Counted from the first letter of the stretch, positions 24,601-39,600 are shown. The stretch: DNA of 64,000 nucleotides from Lottia gigantea (GCF_000327385.1 NW_008709715.1:5639180-5703179); one strand, 5' to 3'. Notes: generated by a model not told the origin, from the sequence alone. A program made the numbers and translations.

Positions 24601-27600
24601 ACCACGAAAATAAAAAAAAATTCATCTATCTCCCTTAAATCTCATCACAGGTATAAACAACCAAATATTGATATAGTAAAATAACAAGAAACATAGTAAA
24701 TAGTGTAATGGAACTATAAAAACCTTTGTCTTTCCCTTCTTTACCCTTCTCCTTTCCACCTTTTTCTGTTTTTTCTGATTTACCATCTTTTGCTGTGTCT
24801 TTATCAGTTTTCTCATCTTTTGGTGTTTCCTAAAACAGGACAAGGTTTGTTGATGAAGAGTTAATTTCATATATTCACAATAATAAAAAAAGAAGCCAAT
24901 GCATTTAAATATTCAGTTGTGAGCATACATCAACATTTCAGAAGTCAGATCAAACCACAAATCACAGTCAGTATGTTATTACTAGAGTATATTTTAAGTG
25001 TATCTTAATAACATTGTGCCAAACTGTTGAACTTAGTTGGATAGTTTTGTTTTAAGATAACAATATATCTTTTTGTTGCAAAGTTTGTGACAACCATACC
25101 CCAAGTTTAATGTATAATAAAACTATTGGTATCAATTTCTATCAAAGAAAACAAGTTATCAACGTACCAATTGATTCTGTGTATCTTTCTTGCTGGCATC
25201 ATCAGTTTCTACTGCTGGTTGATCAGAAAGTGTTAAGTCAGGCAGTTTCCAATCAGGTAAATTATCATGTAATAAATTCCACACTTCTTTTATATGATTG
25301 GGTCTGAAAGTATAAGATATTAATGTTTAAAGTGATAAATATGAACCAAGTAGTATAATAGCAGTAATACATTCTGCACAATAACAATATCAGTTTAAAA
25401 TTCCAACAAACAAATATTTTACTACAATAAGAATGAAATTAAGAAACAATATAAATTCCATATTCAAAATTCAATAAATGTGAAATGAATGAACCATAAT
25501 GAATTAATTGAAATGGATGAACCATGATGAAATGGATGAACCATAATGAATTAATTGAAATGGATGAACCATAATGAAATTGATGAACCATAATGAAATG
25601 AATGAAACAAATAAAATAAATGAACCACATAAATAAATGTACCAAGTAAATATGGATGAACCAAATGAAATGAATGAACCACATGACATGGACAAACAAA
25701 ATCAACCTTATGAACTTCATGCCAATAAAACTTTGACATTTTGAAAGTTACCGTTTGAGTTTTAATTGTCTTTTTTTAAGTATTGGTCTGTCAGTGTCTA
25801 GTGAGTGACAAAGTATGTAGAATCGTTCCAGAATGTTGGCAGCAGAAACAGTTTTGAGTTTATGAATAGTATGATCATTTGTTTGTTGAAGATATTGTAA
25901 CAAGAGTGAACTATGAAATGAAATAATGAAAAAATTGAAAAAATATTTATTAGATGAAGTTTGTGTCTAAGGATTGACTTTCCTGATTACAATTCAAAAT
26001 CCCTTTATGACACTGCATCTTTTTCTAAATCCAACAATTTGTGGAAACCGAGAAAATTGATATTCTTTACATATTTAGCATAGCATATCTTTTTTTAGTG
26101 CAAAAAAAGACAACAAAAATTGAGGGGCAATAAATACATTGCATAAAGTATTTACTTACTTAAGTGGAATAGTCTCTGGTATCCAGCCTGTTAAAGTTTG
26201 TATAACGTTAAAATCACCAAATTCACTAGAATTGTTACCACCAGTATAGCTAAAAATAGATCAATAATGGTTGTTAAAGTTAGTTTCCCAGGCAAGATAA
26301 AATATGACCACTGGCAGCTGACAGAGAGGATGACAGCGTCTTTATTAACTAAAATACAACCCATATATACCACATTAGTATAATAATAGTCTCTTACAGG
26401 GTTGACAGCAATAATATATGTATTAAAATTAATCTTCATTCATAAAGGAAGTATATTGATCAGTAAGTTTTTACATGTGTGTTATAAATAAGACTAATTA
26501 ATGATAGATATCTTTCAACCTTTGACTTTTAGAAATTAAAAATAAAACAACTTACTCTAGTGAGGCCACCTTGATTAAAGCTTTAGTTAACAACATTGGC
26601 CATAATTCATGTTGTAACATAGTTGCTGGTAGCAGAAGTTGATCATTTTCATCAAAGGGAAGTAAATCATCAACATAAATTTTACGCCAACATCCCTTAA
26701 ATTAAAATAAAACTGAGATAAAACAAGACCAAAAACACAAGAAAAAGTCTAGGCATTATAGGTAATGAAAAAAAAAACTGTTTTAAATCATCTTTTCATA
26801 CACTCTTCATTAGTGTAGAAAGTTGGATGTAAAACTTCATTTCATTTTGTTTGTACAGTCTTCTTTGATGGATCATAATGAATTTGTACAAAGAGGAAAA
26901 CTCTTCTCAAAACAGACTAAATTTTGAAATTAAAATAAAACCTACCATCCAGTAGAGCCGAACTATATATTTGCCATGAGAATTATACAGTGGTAAATGA
27001 GGTCCTCTACCAGCCTTACATAAAGAATAAATATGTTCCCATGGTTTCCACGAATGGAAAACTTCATCAATAGGTTGGGAAGGATCTATTATTTCTGGAT
27101 CTGTTTTCACTAAACTCATCTCCCATAAAGCTGTTATTTGACTGATGATAAATCTAACCAACTGAAATTGGAAAAATATAAGATGATGAATCAATATTTC
27201 ACCGAATAAAATCTTGAACTTTCTTCCATTTCATCAATGAAGATTTCATTTACTTTCAGATGTATTTCAAATACTGAAAATTTAGGCATTAAGCTGTTAA
27301 ATATGATTTTGAACACCAGCCTAGAATTGCTGCATTAATGCTTGTTCTTTCGAAGGTGAAACAGATTAATCACTTTGCTGGTGAAGAAAATAATGATCCA
27401 TACCTCGCTATCATGAAGATGTTCATTAGATGATATGAGATCAAATGAAGTTGTATGATCATCAGCTACTATAACTGGTGCCTGAAATAATAACCAACTC
27501 TAGTTGACAGATATATAATAATTATCAAACATTATCAATGACAGAGTCTACATTAATAACATTATGAGCCCTCCAGGTACCTTTTGATATCTGATATATA

Positions 27601-30600
27601 TTTTATTTCATCTTTCAGTAAAATGTTTATGAATCTTCCCTCAATGGCTCACAGCACTTAATGCAACTTTACAGTTTGGATTCTGAACTCAGTATCTCTC
27701 CCAGACAATCCACATAGTGTATGATGTTTATAAAGAGACTTTATTGGAATGAAATTTCTTACCTTATCCACAATAAAATCATATGGGCGTTTCCAATGAT
27801 CAACTTTTAATGATGATGGCATTTCCACCTTTCCTTCTGGATCATCGAAAAAATGCTGAGCCTAAAATTAAAAATATTTGTTAATAAGCTGTCGTCTCTG
27901 AGATGCCTCGGAAACATTGGCATTGGCAGCTATTTCTTTTAAAATAACAAAACTCTTTGATTTCAGACTTAGAAATGGAAAATCTGATGAAAAATGAAGT
28001 ATTCTTTAAAAGCTATTGCACTTTCACCTAATACCAGTAGAAATCTTCAGACATTGCTGGCTTTATCAAAAATCCAACATTTCAAACTTACCACTGTAGG
28101 TGATTTCCCTTTTTTATCATCTTTTCCTTTATGTGCTACTTCCTATAATAAGAGCCATCAAGAAATTAGAAAGTCCACATAATGGTTGTACATCACATCA
28201 TTACAGTATTCAATTACTTAATCAATTAATTATACCAATCTATTTAATGATGGTAAAGTGGGTTGAAAGATGAAACTTGTCAGGTTCTCAAAAATACTGG
28301 TAAATACACTCAACATTATTCCACTGGAGGTTAGTTGGAGATAATATTGAGCTTCATTCACAAAAAATGGCCATGATCTAGAGAATTGTAATGAAATTGA
28401 AATAACGGCACTGCTTCTTGCAAATCATCACTATAAATCTGATCTTTCCTAATGGACTATCTAGACTGTAGACCAACAATTTCACAAAATTTTGTTCACA
28501 TATAAATGTTGGACACCATTAAAAACAGCCTACATCACTAAAGGAATCACTTGATTTTTACTGTAGTCACATCCAGTAAGATTAATCTATATTAATTAGA
28601 ACAAGTACAATACTGTCATCACAGACTCTATGTCATGTCATATAGGATTATCACTGATTAACATGTCATTATTAAATAATAATATCATACATGATTTCAA
28701 GAAACTTAAGAACACAACTTGGCAGTATGACACATTTTTAGTGACATTAAAGCTGCATTTCCTTTAGTATATATCCAGTCCAGATGCAGATACGGCAAAA
28801 ATCACTTTCATCAAAATAAGTGTTTCCTAATATACGGGTGCAGATACTTTTCCGTATGCTGCATCAGGTACGGTTTTTCGAACCGGACCATGTAGTGATT
28901 GGTCCAGAATCGTATGCAGAGCCGTGACCTAAAACGCACATATGGAAACACAGTTTGGGCAGCCTGCACGGCAGAAAGCTAAAAATAGGTAGGGGAATTC
29001 CAAAGTTCGCTCTTTCTTCGGTTATGGAATGCTCCTTGTTCCTGTCTACTTTCCAAAATAGGGTGCACCCACCATCTGTGTTTCCTCTTGTTACATTTTT
29101 TCCTTTTCTTAATTAGTATGTATATTGCAGCCAACATTATCATTGTTCTTTCTTCTTGTAAGAACCTTGACAATACCATTGCCATGTCGAAAAGAGACCC
29201 CTTCAGTACCAATAACCGCATATAAGGAAACACAACCTGCTGTGTGCCGTGTCTGCACCCAGCCGGAACGACACCGGATCCATACTAAAGGAAACGCAGC
29301 TTAAATCATAATTCTCATATGGCATAGTCACATTAATGACATTTGTGGCGGATTTTTAGTGAACTTTGTTAATTATTATTTATTCCAATTTTACAATCAA
29401 TAGTACCAATGTCTGACTGAATAGAAATTTTTAAAAGTGATCTATCGATTTTAACATAAAGAATGGATTTTGTCAACTTGTCATTGTCAGAGTTGATTGT
29501 GCTTAAAGAATTATGTTTCATTCAAGCATTAAAGTCATATTTTGCACGTTTCACTTATATATATATATATATCATGTGGAAGTCAATATACAAGTTAAAT
29601 ATGATCTAGATAAGTAAATTTAATCAAGACAGTTTTACCTGATAAAAATCAATTTTCTCCTGTTTTTAAAGGTATTTATTCTCTTTCATATCAGACTACT
29701 ATATTTTCTCTTGGCGTTTCCATGGAAATTATTTCATTAAAATACTAGTAATTGTCAATCAATAATGAAAGAATCTACTATCATGTACGTTACACTAATT
29801 TACACAACATCAATTATTACCTTTAAATTTGTTCACATTTTTTTATTTTGCTTTTAGATGCTAATTTAATATCCATTTTGTCTGATTAAATTCCAAATCT
29901 GGCCGTTTTTATAAATGTATTTCCATTAGTTGATTAATTGTAAATTTAACCGTCAATGTGATAACATCAATAAGCAAGTTACATGTTACTCAGACAGTCC
30001 TACATGGTCGTGATTTATTTCTTTGTCAACTTTTATATTTGAATGATTAAAACAAAGGAATGATTGATTTCCACAAACGAATGCAGGTGAAATTCTGGTT
30101 TCAGAATAATCAATTTGGATGCAATTGTGTCAAGTTACATGAATATTATCATTTTGGGCTCAATTTTTACATAAAAAAATCAATTGTTCCAACATTTATT
30201 GTAAAAAGAGATCAATTTAAAAATTAGATAACAGGTTCCCAATTTATTTTGAAAAGTTTATGTAAAAAATCAGACCATATGTGCACAACAAGAATATCAC
30301 CAAAATAATCAACACTCACCCATTTCTCTGCGTTAACATCTGCATCATTCCATTCAGCCCAAATAGTAAATCTTGGTCGTTTTGGATCTTGACCACCAGC
30401 ACTGGCTGCTATAGACGCTGCCCTGTAAAATACAATACAATTGGATTACTAAGATTACTTTCTAAAGAAAATTCGAAATTGTAAACCAATATATCTGAAA
30501 TATTTAAATATCTTATTTCAGGGGGATAACCAAACTTATAATCTACAGTTGTTGATCGAACTTGAAATCTGCACAAATTGAGCCACCAAGGAAAACAAAG

Positions 30601-33600
30601 ATTTTACTACAGGACAAGTAAACAGGTCTGAACTATTTATGTTTTATTGGCGACTAAAAATCAACCAAAAGGACAAGTTGGTAGAAAGGATCTTTGTGAG
30701 CCAAAGTTTTTATCCTTGTTTATTTCTTTCTATCTTCATTTTTTCATAGGACAGAAAAGAATTCTGGTAGTACCGGTAACAAAGATTTTTGATAATGGAA
30801 TTGACTTAATATTCTCTATTGTATCCTGTCATTGTTCTCAATATAAAAATCAATCAGGTTATTTTTTATTATATCCCTTTAACTTTGTTGTCATTATTGA
30901 ATAAAGGCCAAGCATATTGTGGTAGGAAATGACAAGTAGAAACTAAATATTAAAGAGAAAGAAAGAATAGAGATAACAGAAATCAATAGTAAAGGGTTGG
31001 AAAAAAAAAGAAACGCTAGAAAGTTGGTCAATAATGAGACAGGTATAATGTGACGTCAATATTTAATAGGTTAGGTATTGTTGACAGGTATGATGAGGAC
31101 AAGAAACACCATCTGTCAAATACTGTCACTATTATTAATAATCTTAAACTTTGAATTATCAACAACACAATACCATTGATTTTAGTAGAATATCAGTATC
31201 AGGATTATTGATTTCCCTTTATTTGCCAGGCAGATATCTTAAAGCTACAAAATGTTCTGCTGTAATTGTGGTCTTTATAGAACGAACAATTTAAGCTTAT
31301 ATAATTAGCTCACACTAGTCTATCTGATTGCAACAAGAAATTTCCTTAAAATATTAAATACTCTTTAGTTTAAGAATATAGGTTAGCTATAACATACAGG
31401 TATAGATTCTAGGTAATTTATTGCTTGTGCTACAAAAAGTCATTTTTAAGTACATTTGAGAGTCATGGCCTAATTTAACAGTTTCTTTGTAATTGTTTTA
31501 CATAATTAGCCCACAATAGTCTATCTGATTTTATTTTCTAATTTTTAAAACACGGAACTACCTAAAACTATTAAATACCCTTAAGTTCATGCACCATTCA
31601 AATACTTTATGTAAAACATTCATACAAATTGGTTTCACTGCTACAAACTTGTATTGATTGTTTTTCAAAAATGAAAATATGTATAAGTTTCCTTATTTAT
31701 TTGTAAAGGTCCATCAAATAATAGTTTAATTTTACCTTAGTAATACTATTTAAGTATTTAAATGTTCTGTTGAATTTTATGGAATAATCTCTTTCTTAAT
31801 GGGGAAATTTTCATTGATCTTCATAGTTCATTCTCCCGATATTAATGGAATTCTCTTAAATGTTATATCTACGTCTAATTAATAGACATTAAAATTAAAG
31901 AAAATTATGTAATTTTATCTTGAAGCTAGTCAAAGAATACTTTTCATAACAAACAAAAAATGACCACAAAATCTTCCATGACAAAAATGAAATAAAAACT
32001 ACATTTTGAAGCATTACTCAAAACTTACCTGTACACAGGAAATCACAAACAATATTCAGTTTGTTAAAAACTGCACAATTTACAAATCATTTATTCAAAT
32101 CATGAAAGGAACTGTTTGAAGGAACTGCCTGCATCATAACTCATCTGATTAGATTATCAATAATAAATTTACCTTTAATAATTCTCATTTCCTAGTGCCA
32201 GGTAGCGTTCCAGTCACATGGTCTTGGCAAACCACTGTCCTCTCCTACCTAACTCTGTCCTAATCTCACCACTTGTCACCTAAGCTTATTACCTGTGATG
32301 TGTACAGGTATCTAATTGAATAAAGCTCTATGATTGGGTGGTGAACATTGACAGGTTATCATTTTAATTTATTAATGAGATAGATTCAATATCCAATGTT
32401 AAAATCAATATCCTACTAGCTACTCCTCAACCACATTGTTCAATTATTCTCTTTTCTTTCACTGAATCATATCATTGATTTCACATTCTGTCTCAATCAA
32501 GAAAAGTGTAAGGTGATTTCTTTGTCTACTATTGTGTGTGTGGGTCTATACGGCATCAAGGTAACCATATATCACACGTTAATTCCACCATTAAAATAAA
32601 GCTGATTACTGCTGTCAACTATTACAATAGTTACAGTGAATTAAGTTGTAAAATATGGTAATCAGACCAAGTGAAAAACTATGTTATTGTATCAATTATG
32701 TTATTTTAGAAAACAGTGGTGAAATAATATTGTTATTGTGGTCCAATAATTATTCAATTTTTCCTATCGTCCTGTTTTATCTCCTTTTAATAGCCATTGT
32801 TTCCAGATTGTTGATTCAAATCTTTCACAATATGAAGAGTTTATTTCAAGCCTTGATCTCTATTTTGACAGTTACTATACTTGTATCAGAGCTAAAATTA
32901 ACAAATGTCAAAATATTTCATATTCTGAACCTTGTAATGTTACTACTAAGCTATGTGCAATATTGGAAAGTTTGTCTATCCAAAATCCTGTTCTCTAATA
33001 TCATATAGAAATATTGAAATATTGGTACATGTATTGTCATACTGCAACTTTTGTGTTTTAATTAAGCTTGTGGGTGTACAAACCATTTTTAGATGTCAGT
33101 ATCACTGATAGATTATGGATAGGCCTCCAATCAATGACTATGATCAACGAATATTTGGAATCACACACAGTAGGAGTTTTATGCACCATGTGGGCTAATG
33201 AAAATGGACAATGCCATGTGGGGTACAATATTGCAGGGCCATTTTGCAAGGACAGTAGCATTAGCCTGTTCTTTTTCCATTTCCAATCTTTCATGTGCAC
33301 AGCCTATAGCACATTGCGCCTCGGTTAATCGTCCCATCCGAACGACCAGATGCCTTTTCATGTCAGCCCCTCTTACCTGAATCAGTGACCCAGGGAAACA
33401 GGGTTGAAAGATCGAAGGTTTCATCTCAACCCATGCCGGAATTAAACCCTGGACCTTTAGGTTAACGAGCAAGTGGTTAACTCACTGAGCAACCGCGGCT
33501 CCCCTGATGGAACTATAGAAGTGACATTATATAAATGGTGTAGAGTTTGGCAGATTCAAGGTTAAAAAAAAAAAGGTTTAAAAACCCTGCACCTTTTTGC

Positions 33601-36600
33601 ATAAAATCCCTATACACAGGGAAGAGGCAGATGTTTCGTCCCAGGTTAGACCCTTCCTTCCTAAATAATAACCAAATAAAACTGAAACATGAATAAATAT
33701 TAAGCTTATAGTATACGGTACTTTTTCACTTGGTCCATAGATAAGGGCCCATCAATATCAGTGAAGAATAGACCAACTATTCAGTGTCAGTGTTGATTTT
33801 GAAGTGCACTAATCGGAATTTTGCCAAATAAATCACTAACATTATATTGGACTTCATGTAAGATAGTCTTTCAAAGTTGTTTTTCCATTTGCCTTGAAAA
33901 ATGGAAACAATAACAGATGGACGCCATCTTGTATCCAATGAAGCCAACTGAGCAAATCGTCATAATACTGATGGCTAAATCCGTAATAACTTACTCTCTG
34001 GGTGTTGCGGAATTAACCCGATTAGTTGAAACATTTCTTTTAGACGTTCTCGATGACATTCTTTTTACTGCTATGGGTAATTATAATTCACAAATATCAT
34101 GGCAAACTACTGATGATTAAAGTGCACCGTTGTCAAGTCAGGTCAGGTAATGCTACGACGCATGCGTGAAACATGTAAACAAACTAAAATACCTACTCAT
34201 GGATTTTATGAGAAACGTAGCTGAGAAATAGGCCTACTTTAAATTGGTAATCAACGACACGAATTAAAAGCGAAATATCGATATCCCACATAAGTTACTG
34301 CATTGATACTGATATTATGGACTATCGGCCTGATCTCTGTTTTCAATTTTATTGGACTATAAATTAGTAGCCTACTTTCGGACGTAGAAAGGGTGATAGT
34401 CCGAACATAGAGATGCAATCAAACTATAGCCTACTGTCTGATATAACTGACATATAGTCCGAACCCAATTCTATGTCTGAACCCCGATCTGACAAGAGAT
34501 TTCACCTATTTATAGCCCGAAAGTAGCCGACACACAGACTGAGTGAGAGGAAAGGGGATAGCAATATGCAACAGGAAGGGGGGAGGGGGGGTCTTAATGA
34601 GCCTAGATAGGCCTAGTGTAGAGAGTTCACAGCACTTGGAATCTCAACACCAACAGTTACTGGTTCCAGGAAGCCCAGCTCATAATTTCACTGAGTGAAC
34701 AGAGCATATCATTTTACATTCTAAACTTTACCTTTCACGTTCAAATATAGGAGACGAAGATCTTGGATGTGCTGACTCTTCCTTGATCCCATAAATAGAG
34801 CCTCTCCTTGCCTCCCGCCCATGGCTGGTGTGACCCCTGTTAGAATAAGAGCGTGGGATAGGGAGAGTTTGACGAGAGGCTGACTGGATTTCCTCGGTAT
34901 AAGGTGATGACTCGGCCGTTCCAGGGTAAAAACGGGTTGTTTTATAGACACATTCAAAATGTTTCATCTCGACGTGATGGCTATGTGGTAGATTTAGAGA
35001 AGGAATTGGTATTCCTAAAGTGTTATCTTTTAGAGATGCTCTTCTTCCACGATCGTGTTTCATTTTTGAGCTATGATCCTACTATCTGATGACGACAAAT
35101 TGAAGAATTAAATCCTAAGTTCCATACAGAGAACGACGCTTTTGTAGCCCCAAGTTCATAAGGGAGTAAATAGGTCCAAGCCTAATTTCCATAGAATTAA
35201 GTTCTGCTATAAAGAAGGCTCCATTCGAATAGGCTACCACAGAGGAAATATTTTACATCTGATATCTACATAAAAATACACAGTTTCACAGAAGTTCCAG
35301 ATAAGTTCCAAGCAGATGACCTATACAAAATAGAATTCATAAGCTACAAGTTCCGATCTGAAAAGTTCCATTAATTAGGTTTTTACGCCTAACCAGTAAA
35401 TTTTAGTGCTACTTTCTTTTCAAAAAATGAAAACTAAATGGTACAAGACTATACTTTTCTATCATATCTAATCCCTTTGTTAAACGGGTAAACATCTACA
35501 GCTTTCAAAACAAAAACTTATATCTTATAAACAATATCAATAGGCCTATGACAGGTAAAATATCCATTAATCCTTTGTTGTGTGAATTCAAACACCTTGA
35601 CCAGTAAGTGTTAGTTAATAGACCATTTCATTTCTTAACATGTTCATACCGAGCTTTCTATTTAATAAACTGCCCGTAAGCACCCACTCCCCTAACGAGT
35701 TTGAAAATTACTGTCTTACATGGAAGGCACCGGCGGTATAGGCCTACGTACATGCAGCTTAGCTTACTTATATATTCAAAGTCTTGTCTAACACATTCCT
35801 GAATATTTTAAATGGAATCACGTAGCAAATTTGATAAAGGAGTAGCCATTAACACATTCCAGAGCACATTTCAGAAATATTCTAAATCTTGACATGCAAT
35901 ATACCAATATCTTTAAGGTACCAAGAACAATCGCATATTACACAATATCAGAAGTCGAGTATAAACCATACTGAAATTCAAGTCAATACTGACTAGTCGC
36001 ACACACTTTTCCCATCACCATTTTCACAAAAAATGTAACGGTGTTATGGGCTGCCACATTTACACAGTCGTAGCCTATACTCAAAATGAAGTGAATTATA
36101 AGGATCTAAAATTTGATATCAACTTCGCCCGTTCGTGTAAGTCATTAGTCATAATTTACACTTCAGTGTTATTAATACGTGAAAATATAATTGAAAATAC
36201 ATGTTGACTACGAATATGATTAATAGTGTTCAAATATTATCACAGTATTGGTGTACACTTAATTTACACATGTCGCCATATAGCACTACAGGTAGGTCTA
36301 GGTTCTCTTTGTTCAATATTTTCTTAACTTAGTTAGCCCGAGATAGGCTTAATTAGTCAATAATCAGTGCCAGAGAAAGCATATTGTATATATAATATCC
36401 TTGTATAGAAAGCATAATTTTTATACACTTTCAAATTTTACTACAACATACTGGTTCTGAGTTGTTATTAAAGGGATTGTAAAGAGGTTTTCTAAAAAAA
36501 TACGTGCGTGTATTGGGGAGACTGACCGCACCAAATTGCACCATTCCAATTTTCAATCAGACGTCTGAGGTTCCTGCAATTCCACTAAAACTAAGTGAAG

Positions 36601-39600
36601 ACGTCACACTAATCGCAAAGGACCTTATGTGATACAAGCATTTCGCGATTAGTGACGTTATAAAAGGCTTAGTTTTATAGAAAATTGGAATGGTACATAT
36701 TGATGCTATCAATGTCCCGGATACACATATAAAATATTAGGAAACCTCTTTGAAATCCCTTTATTAACACTAAAGACATAGTAATGTTCATCAAGGGTGG
36801 TGTATAGGCACTATTGTTACTGTAGAATTTGTATACATTCTTCTCTTCCGTTGAGGTAATTAACTTGTTTAATTTCAAAGAAGTTATTAGTCAGCAGAAT
36901 TTACTCCTTTCGCAATGGTTCTTAAAGTTCACAGTGAATCCATCACTGTTTTCTGTTTCTAGCAGATCCGGTACCAATACATCGTCTAATTCTGCTTATT
37001 AGTAAACGACGAATAACCTCACTTTATACCAAAATTAAACACTGACTTGAATTTAACTCATCAAAATGTTACATTAACAGCAATACCATACCCATTATCA
37101 GCGCTATTGCCTACACACAATGAACATATCCGAATAATGGAATAAAACACATAATGCATTAAAATCTCTTATCTAGACCTATATAACTATTGCATCTATA
37201 TAAATTGTAATATTATCGTGTTTGGAATACCGATATTTCTAGGTGTATACAATCATTCTATAGACTAAACGTAGATAATGACCCTATAATCGTTAGGTAA
37301 TGAATTTAATCAAGTAATCTCTCAAATGACTTAAAGTATCATTGTCTGCAATAGAATGACCCATTTCATTTTTCATTTTAAATTTTAAGGGCAATTAAAG
37401 TTGGCTTTACATTTTGTAATTCCATGGAGAGTTATATACATGTGTTACTTTTATACTTTCAAGATAGATGTAATGAACTTTAAAAATATAATACATAGTA
37501 TATGAATTTATAAGCTTATACATTTTCTAGGCAATGTTTCTTTAATTGTTTCTGAAGAAGTTTGAACTTATATATAAAGTTTATTCAATTTTCTTCAAGT
37601 AGAGTTTTTGAAATTAACCTCAACTACAAACCAAAATCCTTATCTGAACGCCTTCAATATGGTGAATGAAGGGGTTAAGTAAATATATAAACTTCAGTAT
37701 TTATTGACTTAAAATTTAATAATATCGTATCATTATGTAGATAAACTATCGATCTCTAGGTTACTGTCGCTATGTTTATCCCACAAAGTTCGATCACCTT
37801 CCTACCAACTAACAATATGAGCATATCACATACAAATCGCTATGATATTGTCTTGTGCAATTCACTGTATAGTATACTTATATTCATTTGTTTTTTTAGT
37901 ACAGAATTTTCTTAGCACAGACAATAAAAAATACTGAAATAATACAGGAACCTTGCGGAACACCACAATTCACACACCCATTGAGATAAAGAAATCAACT
38001 AAATTCTTGATCATTTCGTGATTTTGTCTGATTTCAGCTCCTTTGTATACAGTTGAACTTGAATCTGATGCCGGTAAATGAAATATTATTTTTACAAAGG
38101 AAAATTTATAAAAAAAAATATTGTTTCGAAATAAGGCAAGTGTGGTGATTATCTTTAATGAAAAAAGTAGGCCTAAATCATTATAAAAAAATGTCGAGTT
38201 ATTATAATAGTTTGTATCAGATATCCTATACTCCCAAATCAGAACCAAAAGTCATTCAATATAATAGAATATGAACTGAAATTAATTTTATAATGAAAAA
38301 AAGGAATTAGTTTTTTCGCTTTTAATGAATGATGCCATATAACTCGCGGTATGGACTCCGATAAATAAACTCTACAAATTGCCTACTTCTTATAGTTTTC
38401 TGTCACGAAATCTGAGTAATGCTTGATTCATTTGAAGAAAAGAAAAAAGTGATTTGTAAAAATCTATGAATGAAGGATTCCCCTAATGAGTTCTCAGCTT
38501 TGTATAAAGCTCTACATTATGGGTTGCGGTTGCAATAGATTTTTTAAATGGTATTCGCGATAACAACGTCATACATAATAATTTAATGAAGTTTTTCTTA
38601 AATTACAAATTCGGGAATCAGAATCGCGTAAATATGCAATAAGTGTCTCTATTAGAAACATACATTTGTAAGGAAATTTTGCAAATTGGTTTCCTTTCAA
38701 TGGTACTTGCGCCTACTACGTCATACATAATATGGTCAAGTTTTTATAGAATCACAGACTATACTGTACTGTTACAGAAGCAGAATGACGCAAATAAGCT
38801 AAAAGTGTCTCTAATACTTGGTCAAATGTTTAATTTCATACATAAAAAAATCTTGAAATTTAAAAAAAGTCCTTACTGATAAACAATATTCTTATCTGAA
38901 AATCTCAACTCCTTGTCTCTACCAGGTGATAGGGGTGAAGAAGGGCTAGCAGCTCGGCTGATGTTTGGTGTCTGTAAAGTTTCTTGTGACTTTCTTCTTC
39001 TTTGGCTGTTAAAGCTCTCTGGCGCCAAAAACAGATTCTTTGAGTCTCTTCTGGTCTTCGATTGCTTACCCTTGTCCATCATGGCGAGTCCTTCACCTAT
39101 GATCCACGATTGTTTATGCAACGTTTCGATAGTAATGCTCCAGCTATGATCGGTTCATGATCGTGGATTTGAAGCCAGACAGGAGAATTGGGAGAAATGA
39201 AATCAACAAACTCGTCTACATTAAGAATATTGGTAATAATAATATAGGAATTAGCTGGTAGGGGTCGGCCCTGATTTCTCACCAAATCTCTAGATTAGAC
39301 ATACTGATCCGATCTTCTCGACATGATTCACTAGATGGTAGACAGTAGACAGTCATGTTTTGTATTGCACTCTCCTTATAACACCAAAACAATACGTCCA
39401 TTCATTATCAAAGTCAGCTAAAAAAATTTCTTAAATGAATAAAAAAAATTTTTTTTCAAAATCTTTCAGAATCATTCAATGGTTATTTGAGTATTTACGA
39501 TAATTCAGTGATATCACGATGAAACGGGAATGGAGTTCAATCCGTATATTCAATCTTTCAATCACACGGATTAATAAGTTATATACCCATCACAAGTGCC

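Noticed and set aside
25439-25739. Three overlapping minus-strand frames rich in Phe, His and Ile
   Set aside because: Products of the ATGAACC tandem repeat inside an androglobin intron.
32655-33008. 117-codon hydrophobic plus-strand frame
   Set aside because: AT-driven Leu/Ile/Val composition, no known motif and antisense to the androglobin intron.
33179-33472. 97-codon minus-strand frame and a CAG|GTAAGA donor
   Set aside because: Lies inside a tRNA-derived SINE; the donor frame is phase 0, not the phase 2 needed for androglobin.
33435-33503. Functional tRNA gene
   Set aside because: A/B-box-like head without a credible cloverleaf and with two related dispersed copies; SINE head instead.
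34180-34201. Possible extra first exon ATG AGT AG|GTATTT
   Set aside because: Only two codons and a weak donor; phase match likely chance.
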